Assembly (NCBI GenBank): GCA_029432775.1
Contig: JAROAZ010000036.1
Coordinates: forward strand, 1 to 48,172
Length of the DNA: 48,172 bases
Source: Pontiellaceae bacterium B12227
GTDB lineage: Bacteria > Verrucomicrobiota > Kiritimatiellia > Kiritimatiellales > Pontiellaceae
Direction of reading: 5' to 3'
Below, one piece after another: positions 24,995 through 34,521 of this stretch. The notes under the pieces were generated by a model. It was not told the DNA's origin and made no database searches. It saw nothing but the letters and a program-made list of their open reading frames with translations. Positions within the stretch are counted from its first letter, which is position 1. Every line of letters begins with the position of its first letter. The position numbers were made by a program, and so were the translations under genes.

Positions 24995-25984
24995 TCAGGG
25001 TTTCCAAAGATACATAAAGCGAGGGGCTTCCACTGATTGGAAATCCGGAACTTTCGGGGTTTTCGACGAAAACAGACTGTCAAAAAAGCCTGGTTCCTGC
25101 GAATAGCGGACAATATACAAATCATCCACATCCATCAGATCCGCCAGTTTATCTACAGCATCTTCCCAATACCCGATGCCATCGATCAGATCATTTTCCA
25201 ATGCCTGGGAAACATTGAACACCCGACCGTCGAGCAGCTCCCGACTCTCCAGCCCGCGGGCTTCTTCCACAATGGATGCAAACCGGTTCTGCATGGAATC
25301 GACCAACTCCTGGAGCATATCAAGGTGCTGGGGGTTCACATCTTCAAACGGGTTGAGCATATCTTTATTCTCGCCCGAGGCAATGGTGACTGAGCTGAGG
25401 CCGATCTTTTCGCCAAGCCCTTTCATATTGAGCGTCTGCATGATCACACCCACTGAACCGACAATGGCCGTTGGCTCAGCCATTATATAATCGCCCGCCA
25501 TGGCGGCGTAATAGCCGCCCGATGCACATAGATCGCGCACAAAGACCAGTATGGTTCGATCTTCATCGGCCCGTTTAAAGGCAGCGAGTGCGGCATATAT
25601 TTCATCGCTCGGGGTCACACCGCCGCCCGGAGAGTCCACTTCCAGCAAAATCGCCTGCACATGTTCATCAATGGTGGCGGCCCGGATTTGGGAGAGAATC
25701 AGCTCCACCATATCAGGATCGGAACCGAAGAGCCGTTCCTGCCGGCCGCGCATGATTACACCTTGCAGCCCGATGCGCACCACCTTCGCATCGCCATGCC
25801 CGTAGGACCAGACCTCGTCATATTCGGGATACTGATCCTGCGGCAGATTGCTGCTGACCGAGGATGAACCTCCCGAAAACAGCGCGGCGGTCAGGCCGAT
25901 ATTGGTTAAAAAGCTTCCGAAAAGCATCAGTCCCAATATGGCGACAACAATCCAGCACCCGACTTTTGATCCATTGTTTGACAT
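24995..25984 (-). CDS. sppA: Signal peptide peptidase SppA (short form)
   Basis: SppA digests cleaved signal peptides in the membrane. The 329 residues have one N-terminal transmembrane segment (about 9-36) and one ClpP-like protease domain. The Ser/Lys dyad is Ser155 (CASGGYYAAM) and Lys207 (GENKDML). The ATG at 25984 is chosen for the GGAGAG upstream; the frame extends 12 codons further without signals. This is the short form (about 330 residues), not the duplicated E. coli type. Confidence 0.92.
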   Translation of the reverse strand: MSNNGSKVGCWIVVAILGLMLFGSFLTNIGLTAALFSGGSSSVSSNLPQDQYPEYDEVWSYGHGDAKVVRIGLQGVIMRGRQERLFGSDPDMVELILSQIRAATIDEHVQAILLEVDSPGGGVTPSDEIYAALAAFKRADEDRTILVFVRDLCASGGYYAAMAGDYIMAEPTAIVGSVGVIMQTLNMKGLGEKIGLSSVTIASGENKDMLNPFEDVNPQHLDMLQELVDSMQNRFASIVEEARGLESRELLDGRVFNVSQALENDLIDGIGYWEDAVDKLADLMDVDDLYIVRYSQEPGFFDSLFSSKTPKVPDFQSVEAPRFMYLWKP

Positions 25985-26052
25985 CTGTTTTCTCTCCGGT
26001 TTCAAAGATGGAGAAAGCATAGAGGTTCCCCGCCTTTATTTGAATAAATAAA

Positions 26053-26067
26053 TTCCAATGCCTGGAA
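26053..26067. repeat. TTCCARNNNYTGGAA palindrome between sppA and kpsF
   Basis: TTCCAATGCCTGGAA lies in the divergent sppA-kpsF gap. A one-mismatch copy (GTCCAACTATTGGAA) follows at 26084-26098, just upstream of the kpsF ribosome-binding site. Confidence 0.6.
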
Positions 26068-26112
26068 AAAATGCGGTAATTTCGTCCAACTATTGGAAAA
26101 CGGAGAGAGACT

Positions 26113-27087
26113 TTGGATTATTTGAAGCGTGCAAGCGAAGTGCTGGACATTGAGATGGACGGCATTCAACGAGTGAAGAACAACCTGGGCGAAGGATTTA
26201 TTCAGGCAATCGACGCCATTCTGGAAACCATCAGCAACGGCTACGGAAAAGTGGTTATTGTGGGCGTCGGGAAAAACTGGCATATCGGCAACAAAATGAC
26301 CGCCACCTTCACCAGCACCGGCACGCCCACCGTTGCCATGCACCCGATTGAGGCCATGCACGGGGATTTCGGCATTCTTTCCGACCACGACATTGTACTG
26401 GCTATGAGCTATTCCGGCGCGTCGGACGAGCTGATTGCCGTGCTGCAGCCGATCAAACGCAAAGGCGTGAAGATTATTGCAATGACCGGTGTACCGGACT
26501 CTCCACTCGGCGAAGCAGCCGATATTATTGTTTCCGTGCAGGTGGATAAAGAGGCCTGCCCGTTTAATATGGCCCCCACCACCAGCACCACCGCCACCCT
26601 CGCTCTGGGCGATGCCATGGCCATGGTCCTGCTCGAAGCGCGTGGATTTAAAGTCGAGGACTATGCCCAAAGGCATCCCGGCGGGGCAATCGGCCGCACC
26701 CTGCTGCTCCGCGTCGAAGACGTAATGCGCACCGGCGACCGCTGTGCCACCGTTTTATCCGGCCATCCGGTCCGAGAAGCCCTGATTTCCATGACCATGG
26801 CAAAAGCCGGTTGCGTTGCCGTGGTGGATGAAAATGAAGTTCTGCTGGGCATTATGACCGATGGCGACCTGCGGCGGCACTTGATTGAAACGCCTAATCT
26901 CACCGAACATACCGTCGATGAAGTCATGACAAAAAGTCCGAAAACGCTGAACAGAGATATGCTCGCGGTGGAGATTCTGAATATTTACGAGAAATACAAT
27001 ATCGATGATCTGGTCGTGGTGGATGAGCAGAACCGCGTCATTGGTGCAGTAGATATTCAGGATATGCCGAAGCTCAAAATCCTCTAG
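26113..27087 (+). CDS. kpsF: Arabinose-5-phosphate isomerase (KpsF/KdsD)
   Basis: The enzyme converts ribulose-5-phosphate to arabinose-5-phosphate, the first step to Kdo. The 324 residues carry an N-terminal SIS domain (GVGKNWHIGNKMTATFTSTG, MSYSGASDE) and two C-terminal CBS domains (from about residue 205). The start is a TTG at 26113 preceded by GGAGAG; no ATG fits. The convergent kpsT stop shares its CTAG (27084-27087). Its place beside kpsC and kpsS, which build the Kdo linker of capsules, supports KpsF rather than a general KdsD, though it may serve LPS as well. Confidence 0.93.
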   Translation: MDYLKRASEVLDIEMDGIQRVKNNLGEGFIQAIDAILETISNGYGKVVIVGVGKNWHIGNKMTATFTSTGTPTVAMHPIEAMHGDFGILSDHDIVLAMSYSGASDELIAVLQPIKRKGVKIIAMTGVPDSPLGEAADIIVSVQVDKEACPFNMAPTTSTTATLALGDAMAMVLLEARGFKVEDYAQRHPGGAIGRTLLLRVEDVMRTGDRCATVLSGHPVREALISMTMAKAGCVAVVDENEVLLGIMTDGDLRRHLIETPNLTEHTVDEVMTKSPKTLNRDMLAVEILNIYEKYNIDDLVVVDEQNRVIGAVDIQDMPKLKIL

Positions 27088-27737
27088 GCGCAGCTGGCCT
27101 TATAGGCACTGAGCAACGATTCGACATCATCGTGATAAGTCAGGCCTTCATGGGTCAGCAGCAGGCCGCAATCGCAATAGGATTTAATGGTTTCCTGGGA
27201 ATGGGAAACCATAATAATTCTTGAATGGTCCAGCTTCTGCTCTAGGGCCGTCTTGCTCTTGCGCCGGAAATTGGCATCGCCCACAGCCGTAATTTCATCG
27301 ATCAGGTAGCAATCGAAATCAATGGCCATACTCAGGCCAAAGGCCAGCCGCGCCTTCATCCCGCTGGAATACGTTTTGATCGGCAGACGCATCGATTTTC
27401 CCAACTCGGAGAAATCCTCGACATAATTGATGACGTACTCGGTATTCTGCCCATAGATGCGCGAAACGAAACGGACGTTTTCCAGCCCGGTCATGGAACC
27501 GTTAAACCCTCCGGCGAATCCAAGCGGCCAGGACACCCGAACATTTCGCCTGATCTGACCACGATCCGGCAACTCTGCTCCGGATAGCAGCCGAAGCAAG
27601 GTTGATTTTCCCGCACCATTCGGTCCCATCACGCCAATATTTCTTCCTTGCTCAAACCGGAAACTGAGCCGGGAGAAAAGGTCTTTCCGCACCCCCTTAA
27701 GAGAGTAAGATTTAGAAACGTCAATCAGCTCAATCAC
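27084..27737 (-). CDS. kpsT: Capsule ABC transporter ATP-binding protein KpsT
   Basis: This 217-residue ATPase powers export of capsular polysaccharide across the inner membrane with KpsM. Walker A is GPNGAGKST (residues 38-46), the signature is YSSGMKARLAF, and Walker B is CYLIDEI. It overlaps kpsM by four bases (ATGA) and is the last gene of the capsule operon, meeting kpsF tail to tail within CTAG. The length fits KpsT/Wzt forms without a C-terminal substrate-binding domain. Confidence 0.94.
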   Translation of the reverse strand: MIELIDVSKSYSLKGVRKDLFSRLSFRFEQGRNIGVMGPNGAGKSTLLRLLSGAELPDRGQIRRNVRVSWPLGFAGGFNGSMTGLENVRFVSRIYGQNTEYVINYVEDFSELGKSMRLPIKTYSSGMKARLAFGLSMAIDFDCYLIDEITAVGDANFRRKSKTALEQKLDHSRIIMVSHSQETIKSYCDCGLLLTHEGLTYHDDVESLLSAYKASCA

Positions 27738-28510
27738 AATCCAGCCCTCTGTTTACGGGTAAGCCGTTCGCCGATTAATCCAATCAGTAGCATGAGCAAC
27801 GAGAAAGAAACAAGATATCCTTTATCCAACACAGTACTGTTATAATTCGAATAATACCCCATCCGTATCCATTCGATCAGATGCAGAACAGGATTCCATT
27901 TCAGGATATCCACAGCAACAGGCGGCAGATTGCTTGGTATGTAAAATACACCGGAAATAATGATCAGCGGTCGAGAGAAAATACTTTCTATATGCAACCA
28001 GGATTCCCAGACAGAGAGCATCACGGCATTAAATGTCCCCACCGCCATGCCAAGCAGGCAGACCGAGGCAAAGGCCAGAGCGAATTGCTCCGGATGAAAC
28101 GGCAAGGAAGCCATACCGAGAAGAATCAACGTTCCATAGAACAGAAACATAATAACCAGATACGTTGACGAAATAAGTAGAGCACGGGCAAAGAGGGTAT
28201 CGCTTTCCTTAATGGCCGGATAGGTCAGCAATGCTTTATTGGCATTAAAAGTGGTCATCAGTGCCGTCGAAAGTTTTTTATAAAACTCGAGCGTCAGCAT
28301 TCCCGTTGCAAAAAAAAGAGCGAGACTCGCCCCGAACGGCGGGCGACGTCCCGCCGCACCGAATACCACCACGAAAACCGCAACGCCAAGTGCCGGTGTG
28401 GCAATGGCCCATAGATATCCCAGTTGGGACGTACCAAAAGTGGCCCGCGTTTCGCGCAGCATCAGTGCACCCAGCACCCGCAGCTGTAATTTCAGCAAAT
28501 CTTTCATCAC
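27734..28510 (-). CDS. kpsM: Capsule ABC transporter permease KpsM
   Basis: This 258-residue inner-membrane protein has about six transmembrane segments of the ABC-2 type and a cytoplasmic N-terminus (LRETRATFGTSQLGYLWAIATPALG) typical of KpsM/BexB. It forms the channel through which lipid-linked capsule polymer is passed to KpsE/KpsD. It overlaps kpsT and follows kpsE by five bases. Confidence 0.93.
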   Translation of the reverse strand: MMKDLLKLQLRVLGALMLRETRATFGTSQLGYLWAIATPALGVAVFVVVFGAAGRRPPFGASLALFFATGMLTLEFYKKLSTALMTTFNANKALLTYPAIKESDTLFARALLISSTYLVIMFLFYGTLILLGMASLPFHPEQFALAFASVCLLGMAVGTFNAVMLSVWESWLHIESIFSRPLIIISGVFYIPSNLPPVAVDILKWNPVLHLIEWIRMGYYSNYNSTVLDKGYLVSFSLLMLLIGLIGERLTRKQRAGL

Positions 28511-28515
28511 GCGTT

Positions 28516-29667
28516 TTATGAAATATGATCCCGTATGGAGTAGATGATCAGCACACCGATACCCCAGAGCACCGTGGAGAAAACGGAAAGCAAAACGGGG
28601 TAGAGCACCTTTCGTGGATAGAGCGGATATTCAGGCAATGCCGGCTTGTCATAAACGGCGAGAAATCGCTGCCTGCGACCAGCTTCGACACGGGCTGTTT
28701 CCAGCGATCCGAGTGATGAGGCATAGGCCTTCTGTGCAAATTCCTTTTCCACCTGCAGTTCTTCATACCTCATCAGCTGCTGGGATAAGTTGCCCGAAGA
28801 AGCCGTATTCATTGCACCTCCGTTCCTCTTCGCCATCTCCTGTTCCAATGCATCTGCCTGACGTTGCAGCACGCGCAGAGAGGGCGCATCAGCATCCAAC
28901 GATTGCTTTAGAATCTCGATACGGGTCCGTAATTCGATCAGCTCCCGCTCAAGCCCCACCACCGTTTCTATTTGCGCCAGTGCACTAACTGAAGGATCCA
29001 GCGAGGCTTCTTTTTCGCGAAATGATGCAATTTCCCGAAGAATCTTAATCAAGCGCGCTTCGTAGCGTTCCACTTCTTGCCCGGCATACCGAACTGCCTC
29101 CTGCCGAGCTGCTTCCGAGAGAGTGTTCACCAGTTCCTGCACATAGCTCAGCAGCAGATCGGCAACCTGCTTTGCTTCGGCTGAAGAAAAAGCCTGCACT
29201 TCGAAATTAATAATTTGCGAGGTAGGATCGTAACTGACATCTATCCTCCGCTCCCAATACTTCACCACCCGTTCGATTTCTCTCACCCAAAGGCGTGAAA
29301 AGAGATCGACCTTTTCATCTCCGTACATTCGGCGGAACCCAATATCCTCCTCCAGTCGTTCAACGACTTCCCGACTGCGCAGATATTCCAGTACTATATA
29401 GGCATCTGATGCGGTCGAACTGTTTCCAACCAGGCCCGTAAAGGCGCCGAACAGATCTGAACCGCTACTCCCCTTCATACTTCTGACAGAAAATCCTGCC
29501 CGGGCAACATAGCGTTCGGAGGCAAAGAAGGTTGTATAAATCGTCCCAATCAGGAGCGGGAACACCACACAAAGTACAAATGAAAATTTAAGCCGTTTCC
29601 GACGCCGAACCTGCGGCCGGCGGTTTTCATTCGGTAATTTCTGATCTTCTTCATTCATATCATGCAT
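28516..29667 (-). CDS. kpsE: Capsule export inner-membrane/periplasmic protein KpsE
   Basis: This 383-residue polysaccharide co-polymerase-type protein links the ABC transporter to the outer-membrane channel. It has an Arg/Lys-rich cytoplasmic N-terminus, a transmembrane segment (about residues 29-48), a long periplasmic coiled coil (about 160-330), and a second transmembrane segment near the C-terminus (about 355-376). It overlaps the kpsC end by eight bases. No tyrosine-kinase domain is present, as expected for the ABC-dependent pathway. Confidence 0.92.
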   Translation of the reverse strand: MHDMNEEDQKLPNENRRPQVRRRKRLKFSFVLCVVFPLLIGTIYTTFFASERYVARAGFSVRSMKGSSGSDLFGAFTGLVGNSSTASDAYIVLEYLRSREVVERLEEDIGFRRMYGDEKVDLFSRLWVREIERVVKYWERRIDVSYDPTSQIINFEVQAFSSAEAKQVADLLLSYVQELVNTLSEAARQEAVRYAGQEVERYEARLIKILREIASFREKEASLDPSVSALAQIETVVGLERELIELRTRIEILKQSLDADAPSLRVLQRQADALEQEMAKRNGGAMNTASSGNLSQQLMRYEELQVEKEFAQKAYASSLGSLETARVEAGRRQRFLAVYDKPALPEYPLYPRKVLYPVLLSVFSTVLWGIGVLIIYSIRDHIS

Positions 29668-31576
29668 TCCTTCTTAAACCTGAAAACGCCCAAATCCGCA
29701 AAACCTGCCGGAGTCCCCGACGCCATATCGGCATTCTGCCCGGCCCGCTCTCGCGCCATGCCTGCAGTTCATTTACAACCTGCTCCGGTGTAGTGAAGCG
29801 ATCTGTTATCCGGCTAATGTAAGTTGGATACAGAATCAACGCTCCCGCAACAAGCTCATCCAAAGAAAGCTTCCGCGTTCTTCGTTTCATGGGATGAAGA
29901 TCGGTGGTCAACCCCCACCCCGCATAAAATGGATTTCCGTGGCAGGTAACCGGAACCCCTCGCAGCAGTGCTTCAAAGCCTGTTAACGATGTGAGTGTAT
30001 GAACGGTATCAACCTGACTGAAAAGAGAAAGCACATCACCGGACAAAATGATCTCGTCGCACCATTGTTCCATTTCTATTTCGGTAGATCCTTTGCGTCG
30101 CAAACCCGCCACCACATCGGGATGCGGCTTATAGACCAGATAGGCATCCGGATACATTTCACGCACAGTCCGGAGTAATTCGCTATTGCTTGAATCTTTC
30201 GGAGCCCCGTAACGAATGGAGGCATCATTCTCAACCTGGCCGGGCACCAGAATTACAAGACCTTTGCCTTCCGGCCGCACCCAACCACTCCCTCCCAGAT
30301 TATATTTCCCAATGCCTGTTTCCACCAAAGAGGTTCGTAATGCAACAGCGCGTTTCTCCAATTCGGGATTAAGCTCCAGAGTTTGGAATATCTGTTCGAG
30401 ACGCGAGGGCCTTGACGCATCATAATACATCCCAAGGTCATCCACCACCCAGGACATCGGGCGGATCAGATCGCCCCCCAAACCGGATGACCGGAGAAAA
30501 CCGTCCTCAACCCTTAGAATTTCTACTGGTCCCTTAATATCTTTCGGCTCAGTGCTTCCCCAAACAATGAGCGTTGCGCCTGACGGAACCTCTTCCAGGT
30601 TTTTAAGGAAAAACAGTTCCGATCCTTGGAAGAAAAGTTCTACGAACGGCTGTTTCCATTGAGAAAACCCATAAACGTAGAGCGTACCGGGAAAGCGACT
30701 GCGCATCTGCCGCTGGAGGCCGATGTATTCGATTATCTTTTCTGCTGCACACTCCTCGTTTTGCTCTGGATCAAAGTAGCGCGGATACTTAATCAAAGCC
30801 GCATGCACTAGTTGCTCCAATGCAACAGATTTCCGACGGTCGGGCAGAGGAAGCTCATCTTTGGTCAAGCCCCACCCTGCATAAAACGGCATGCCGAAAC
30901 ACCGAACTTGTTTTCCCCAGATCAGCGCTTCAAAACCAACCTGTGAAGTGACGCAATAGACCGTTTCAGCTTTTTGAATCAGGCGCACCGGATGACAGTT
31001 TTCCGCAATTACCTTAATGCGCTTGTTTTTTTCCAACGTCTGGAAATCAAAATGCCCGCCCTTATTTCGTGTAAAAAAATCAGGATGAACTTTCAGAAGA
31101 ATCATACACTCAGGATTTTCCGAAAGAGCCGACGATAACATGTTCTCAAACGAAGACGGATTGGCCAGTCCATATTCAATGGAAAGATCGCCCGCCACCT
31201 GATCCACGACCAACACATACCGCTCCGGCAGCGAACAGGAATATTCTTGTGCACTATTATATTTTGAAAGTCGACATCCCCTCCACTGATCGATCAATTT
31301 CTCCGCACGTTCCCGCTCATCAACTTCCAGGGTTTGGAAAATCATTCTTTCCAGTTGGCTCGAGGTTGTCGCGTCGTAATATATTCCAAGTTTGTCACGC
31401 ACGATCGACAACGCTACGTCCTCACGATCGATTGACCTTAGAAAACCGTCTTCATAGAGACAAAAATCTTCGCACCGCTCTCCCGCAACTTTAATTGCAC
31501 GGCGGCCAGATTTTTTTCGCCCCCAGCCGGCCAGCTCAGATTCAGCAGGATATAGACTGTCCCCCGATCGATTCAT
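29660..31576 (-). CDS. kpsC: KpsC, dual-domain Kdo transferase for the capsule linker
   Basis: KpsC is known to extend the poly-Kdo linker on lysophosphatidylglycerol with two retaining beta-Kdo transferase modules. The 638 residues show two homologous halves, each with EDGFLRS, a D.LG.YYDA motif, KYN, and a C-terminal (N/M)PFYAGWGLT. The gene overlaps the methyltransferase stop (ATGA). Each half carries FQTLE at the equivalent place after (Q/R)LE: a perfect palindrome at 31325-31339 and a one-mismatch copy at 30374-30388. A third, perfect copy is at 31031-31045. Confidence 0.92.
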   Translation of the reverse strand: MNRSGDSLYPAESELAGWGRKKSGRRAIKVAGERCEDFCLYEDGFLRSIDREDVALSIVRDKLGIYYDATTSSQLERMIFQTLEVDERERAEKLIDQWRGCRLSKYNSAQEYSCSLPERYVLVVDQVAGDLSIEYGLANPSSFENMLSSALSENPECMILLKVHPDFFTRNKGGHFDFQTLEKNKRIKVIAENCHPVRLIQKAETVYCVTSQVGFEALIWGKQVRCFGMPFYAGWGLTKDELPLPDRRKSVALEQLVHAALIKYPRYFDPEQNEECAAEKIIEYIGLQRQMRSRFPGTLYVYGFSQWKQPFVELFFQGSELFFLKNLEEVPSGATLIVWGSTEPKDIKGPVEILRVEDGFLRSSGLGGDLIRPMSWVVDDLGMYYDASRPSRLEQIFQTLELNPELEKRAVALRTSLVETGIGKYNLGGSGWVRPEGKGLVILVPGQVENDASIRYGAPKDSSNSELLRTVREMYPDAYLVYKPHPDVVAGLRRKGSTEIEMEQWCDEIILSGDVLSLFSQVDTVHTLTSLTGFEALLRGVPVTCHGNPFYAGWGLTTDLHPMKRRTRKLSLDELVAGALILYPTYISRITDRFTTPEQVVNELQAWRESGPGRMPIWRRGLRQVLRIWAFSGLRRNA

Positions 31577-32259
31577 GATTCGGGCGCAGCATCCTCATCC
31601 TCGAACCAGTTGACCGACGTCAAGCGTCCATCAAAGCCTTGGTGGACCTCCAGAGGCCATAAATCTCGCGTTCGTTCAATATCACCTTGATCGTGGCAGA
31701 GTACAGGAAGCTCAACGCTTGATTTCTGAACAAAAGCACAGATGCTGTAACCATGCTTAACGAAATGTCCATTCTTGATATCGAATCCACACACAAGCAG
31801 TACATACATTAAGACTCCAATATTCCACCCGGGCGTAACATGCCCGCCCACTACTTCATGCTTAAACGGCGGAACCATCACGAACAACCATCCCTTTTCG
31901 GAGAGAATCGACCGGGCCTTTTTAAGAAACTGACCCACATCGAGCGTATGTTCCAGTACGTGCGAGAGCCAGATTGCATCAATCTGCCCTTCTGGCTGAT
32001 AATCTTCGAAGGAGGATTCGACGATTTCGATTCCTTCCTTCTTCATGATCTCAAGTGGCGCGTCGCGGTATTGAACATCGCGATCTATGGCCACGACCTC
32101 TTTTCCCTTGAGGCGGAAAAAGCGCGAAGCAGCACCGTGCCCAAAACCAACGTCCAGAATTCGGTTGAATGGTAAACGGCTCGCCATTTCGGCGAGATGA
32201 AATCCCCCATCGATTTGAAACTCGCCCGCAAGTTCCGCGATTAGATCAGTGTTATCCAT
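31573..32259 (-). CDS. SAM-dependent methyltransferase in the capsule operon
   Basis: This 228-residue class I methyltransferase has motif I ILDVGFGHGAASRFFRLKG, an acidic residue in VVAIDRD, and the post-motif IDAIWLSHVLEHTLDV typical of Methyltransf_11/23 proteins. GAGGTAGGG precedes the ATG. It lies between the glycosyltransferase and kpsC, overlapping kpsC by four bases. It may methylate a sugar of the capsule or cap the growing chain, as in some O-antigen systems; this is inference from position. Confidence 0.83.
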   Translation of the reverse strand: MDNTDLIAELAGEFQIDGGFHLAEMASRLPFNRILDVGFGHGAASRFFRLKGKEVVAIDRDVQYRDAPLEIMKKEGIEIVESSFEDYQPEGQIDAIWLSHVLEHTLDVGQFLKKARSILSEKGWLFVMVPPFKHEVVGGHVTPGWNIGVLMYVLLVCGFDIKNGHFVKHGYSICAFVQKSSVELPVLCHDQGDIERTRDLWPLEVHQGFDGRLTSVNWFEDEDAAPES

Positions 32260-32280
32260 TGAACCCTACCTCGTGACGCT

Positions 32281-34503
32281 TTAGAACGCGATCTTGCCGT
32301 ATAGGCGCGCGAGAAAGAATTTGGAATCGGCATAGTATTTCCGAGGGTTCTGCTCCTTTTTAAGACGCAGCTTCTCGCGCCGGGAAAGCGTCTCAACTTC
32401 AACGTGTGAAGCGGTCGCCGGAGACTCTTTTTTCACCGGCTGTCTTTTTTGTGGTGCACGAGGCTCCGGTTTGGCCGACATCGCATAGCGGTAGCGATCC
32501 ATTAGAATGGAGTCGCGGTTGGTAATGACGCCCGGTTCGGTTCGTGAGTTGAAGCGGGTCTGACCCAATCCACGAATTTGATAAAAATCGATGGCCATAG
32601 TGACTGTCATTCTCGAATCGCCTTCCCACTTGGCCTCGCGAGTCGTGAACGTGCCGAACGAATAGAAATCGTTAATAAGATAGGAAATGAAACGATAAAC
32701 CGTCTCACGTCGGGGTTTGAATCCACTACGGATCCCATCGAGAATCTCTTCCGCAGTAGTGACCTGCCGATTGATCGCTGGGTGGGAGTAGAACGCGGAG
32801 CCTGCATGATAAACCGGCTTGCCCCAAATCATCCCAAGACAACCCACTCCAGAGTTAATCAACAGCATCGCGTCGCAGGCTTCCATCAGATCCTTCACGT
32901 GGCCATCGTTATCAAACACGGCATTCTCGATCTCTGGGGTGAGATCTTCAAGCGGATGCTTTTTCACGACAACAACCCATTCGTCTCCAAGTGCTGTAGC
33001 GGTTTCTCCGACAAGTTCGATAAAACGATCGTGCGTTTCGATAGGGCCGCACATATATTTAATCACGGTGTCGCTCGGGCGTTGCAGAGGAACGAACAGA
33101 ATCTTCTGGTTCGGTCTGATTCCAAGCTTTTTTCGAATTTTGGCGGAACCTTGCCTCGCCCCCTGGGCCTCGAGGGAGGAGTCCTCCGCAATCTCTTTCC
33201 GAATATATTCTTCGACTGATTGTTCTTCCGCCTGGGTTAGCGGCTTGTCCCAAAGCTTTGCATCGTAGGAGGCACTATCGGCATTAAATCCATTCGGATC
33301 GAAAAAGACGGAATCACGCAATGCACCGCGTTCCGCAATGAGGTATGGAATTTTGCGGCGGCGCAAAGCTCGATAAAAACTCATGCGCTTGCTGGTGGCA
33401 TAAGGATTATGCATCAGAACCCGGCTTATCCCGTTATCTTTTATGTAGCGCAACAGACTTTTTGCCGAGAAATCTTCCTCTTTCTCAACGAAGACTTTTC
33501 CCAGGCGCGGCAGAAACTCCCGACTTTGGATGAAAGGATTGGTTTCTGAAAAAACTAACGTGCTGCCCTCCATCTCACTGTGTAAAGGCGGGGGCTCTAT
33601 TCCTTTGGTCGCGAAATCGAGCATTTTTTTATTGAACAGTCGTTCGTTGACCACGCGACCTTTTTGGTAGTCGGAATTAGAGTCAACTTCGTGCCAGGCA
33701 TGAAACAACATTATTCCTTTTTGGAACGTCATATCGCCAAAAAGTCGATAGATACTTTTCCATCCCTTGTATTCGGTGATGGACGCGCAGTTTTTGTAAT
33801 CCAATCGAAATTCATCGGGTAGCGGAAACTTTCGAACTTTGCGGATACACCTGCAGTTGAACTCTATATCATCGTAGCCCCATTCCTGGAAATCCTCATC
33901 GTTCCCGCCCCGCGCTAAATAGTATTCGCGGTTGATTGCAATGACGGAGGTTCCGGTTGACACTTTCTCAATTAAATCATTCCGGGTGTCGAACAAATGC
34001 TGAACAAAAGTCTCTTTTCGAATGTCACGATCGCTCGTCAGATACTCGGCAGTCGCTTTGCGGGTGAGATAGATGACCCCGAACATCAGGAACTTCTGGC
34101 CGTTTTCATCGAGTCCCTGCACTCTTATTTCTTTGAGAACAGCATGATAAAAACCGTCATAAGGCATTAAATCGACATCCTGAAACATCACATAGTCGGA
34201 CCGGGCATACGACGCCCCCACATTACGGGCTCGCGCAATAGAGAACGGGTGATATTCCGAATTGATATGAATATAGGAATAACCGTGGTCGAGGCAATGG
34301 CTCCGAATTTGTGCAGCCAGCCTTTTCGGCGATCCATCATCAACCACCATAATATTTACTTCTCTGGGAATCTTATGATCTTCCTCTATATAGGAGAGGC
34401 GTTCGAGCATATCGGCGCGATCGTGAGTGAACCGCACTGGGATAACTACCGTCAAGCGACCGTAGTTTTCCGAAACGTCGGCGATGGTTATTTTATCTAG
34501 CAT
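32281..34503 (-). CDS. Two-domain capsule glycosyltransferase (GT2 plus Kps-like domain)
   Basis: This 740-residue protein is the likely capsule polymerase or main chain transferase. The N-terminal GT2 (GT-A) domain (about residues 15-270) has VVIPVR, VVDDGS, the metal-binding DVD (MFQDVDLMPY), and GGNDEDFQEWGYDDIEFNCR, as in chondroitin-synthase-type enzymes. From about residue 350 a second domain resembles capsule synthesis/CDP-glycerol-type GT-B proteins (VPLQRPSDT, VVVKKHPLED, INSGVGCLGMIWGKPVYHAG). The tail is Lys/Arg-rich (KPEPRAPQKRQPVKKE). A start at 34503 with AAGGT upstream is acceptable. The polymer it makes cannot be read from sequence. Confidence 0.82.
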   Translation of the reverse strand: MLDKITIADVSENYGRLTVVIPVRFTHDRADMLERLSYIEEDHKIPREVNIMVVDDGSPKRLAAQIRSHCLDHGYSYIHINSEYHPFSIARARNVGASYARSDYVMFQDVDLMPYDGFYHAVLKEIRVQGLDENGQKFLMFGVIYLTRKATAEYLTSDRDIRKETFVQHLFDTRNDLIEKVSTGTSVIAINREYYLARGGNDEDFQEWGYDDIEFNCRCIRKVRKFPLPDEFRLDYKNCASITEYKGWKSIYRLFGDMTFQKGIMLFHAWHEVDSNSDYQKGRVVNERLFNKKMLDFATKGIEPPPLHSEMEGSTLVFSETNPFIQSREFLPRLGKVFVEKEEDFSAKSLLRYIKDNGISRVLMHNPYATSKRMSFYRALRRRKIPYLIAERGALRDSVFFDPNGFNADSASYDAKLWDKPLTQAEEQSVEEYIRKEIAEDSSLEAQGARQGSAKIRKKLGIRPNQKILFVPLQRPSDTVIKYMCGPIETHDRFIELVGETATALGDEWVVVVKKHPLEDLTPEIENAVFDNDGHVKDLMEACDAMLLINSGVGCLGMIWGKPVYHAGSAFYSHPAINRQVTTAEEILDGIRSGFKPRRETVYRFISYLINDFYSFGTFTTREAKWEGDSRMTVTMAIDFYQIRGLGQTRFNSRTEPGVITNRDSILMDRYRYAMSAKPEPRAPQKRQPVKKESPATASHVEVETLSRREKLRLKKEQNPRKYYADSKFFLARLYGKIAF

Positions 34504-34521
34504 GGTCTACCTTCAACATAA

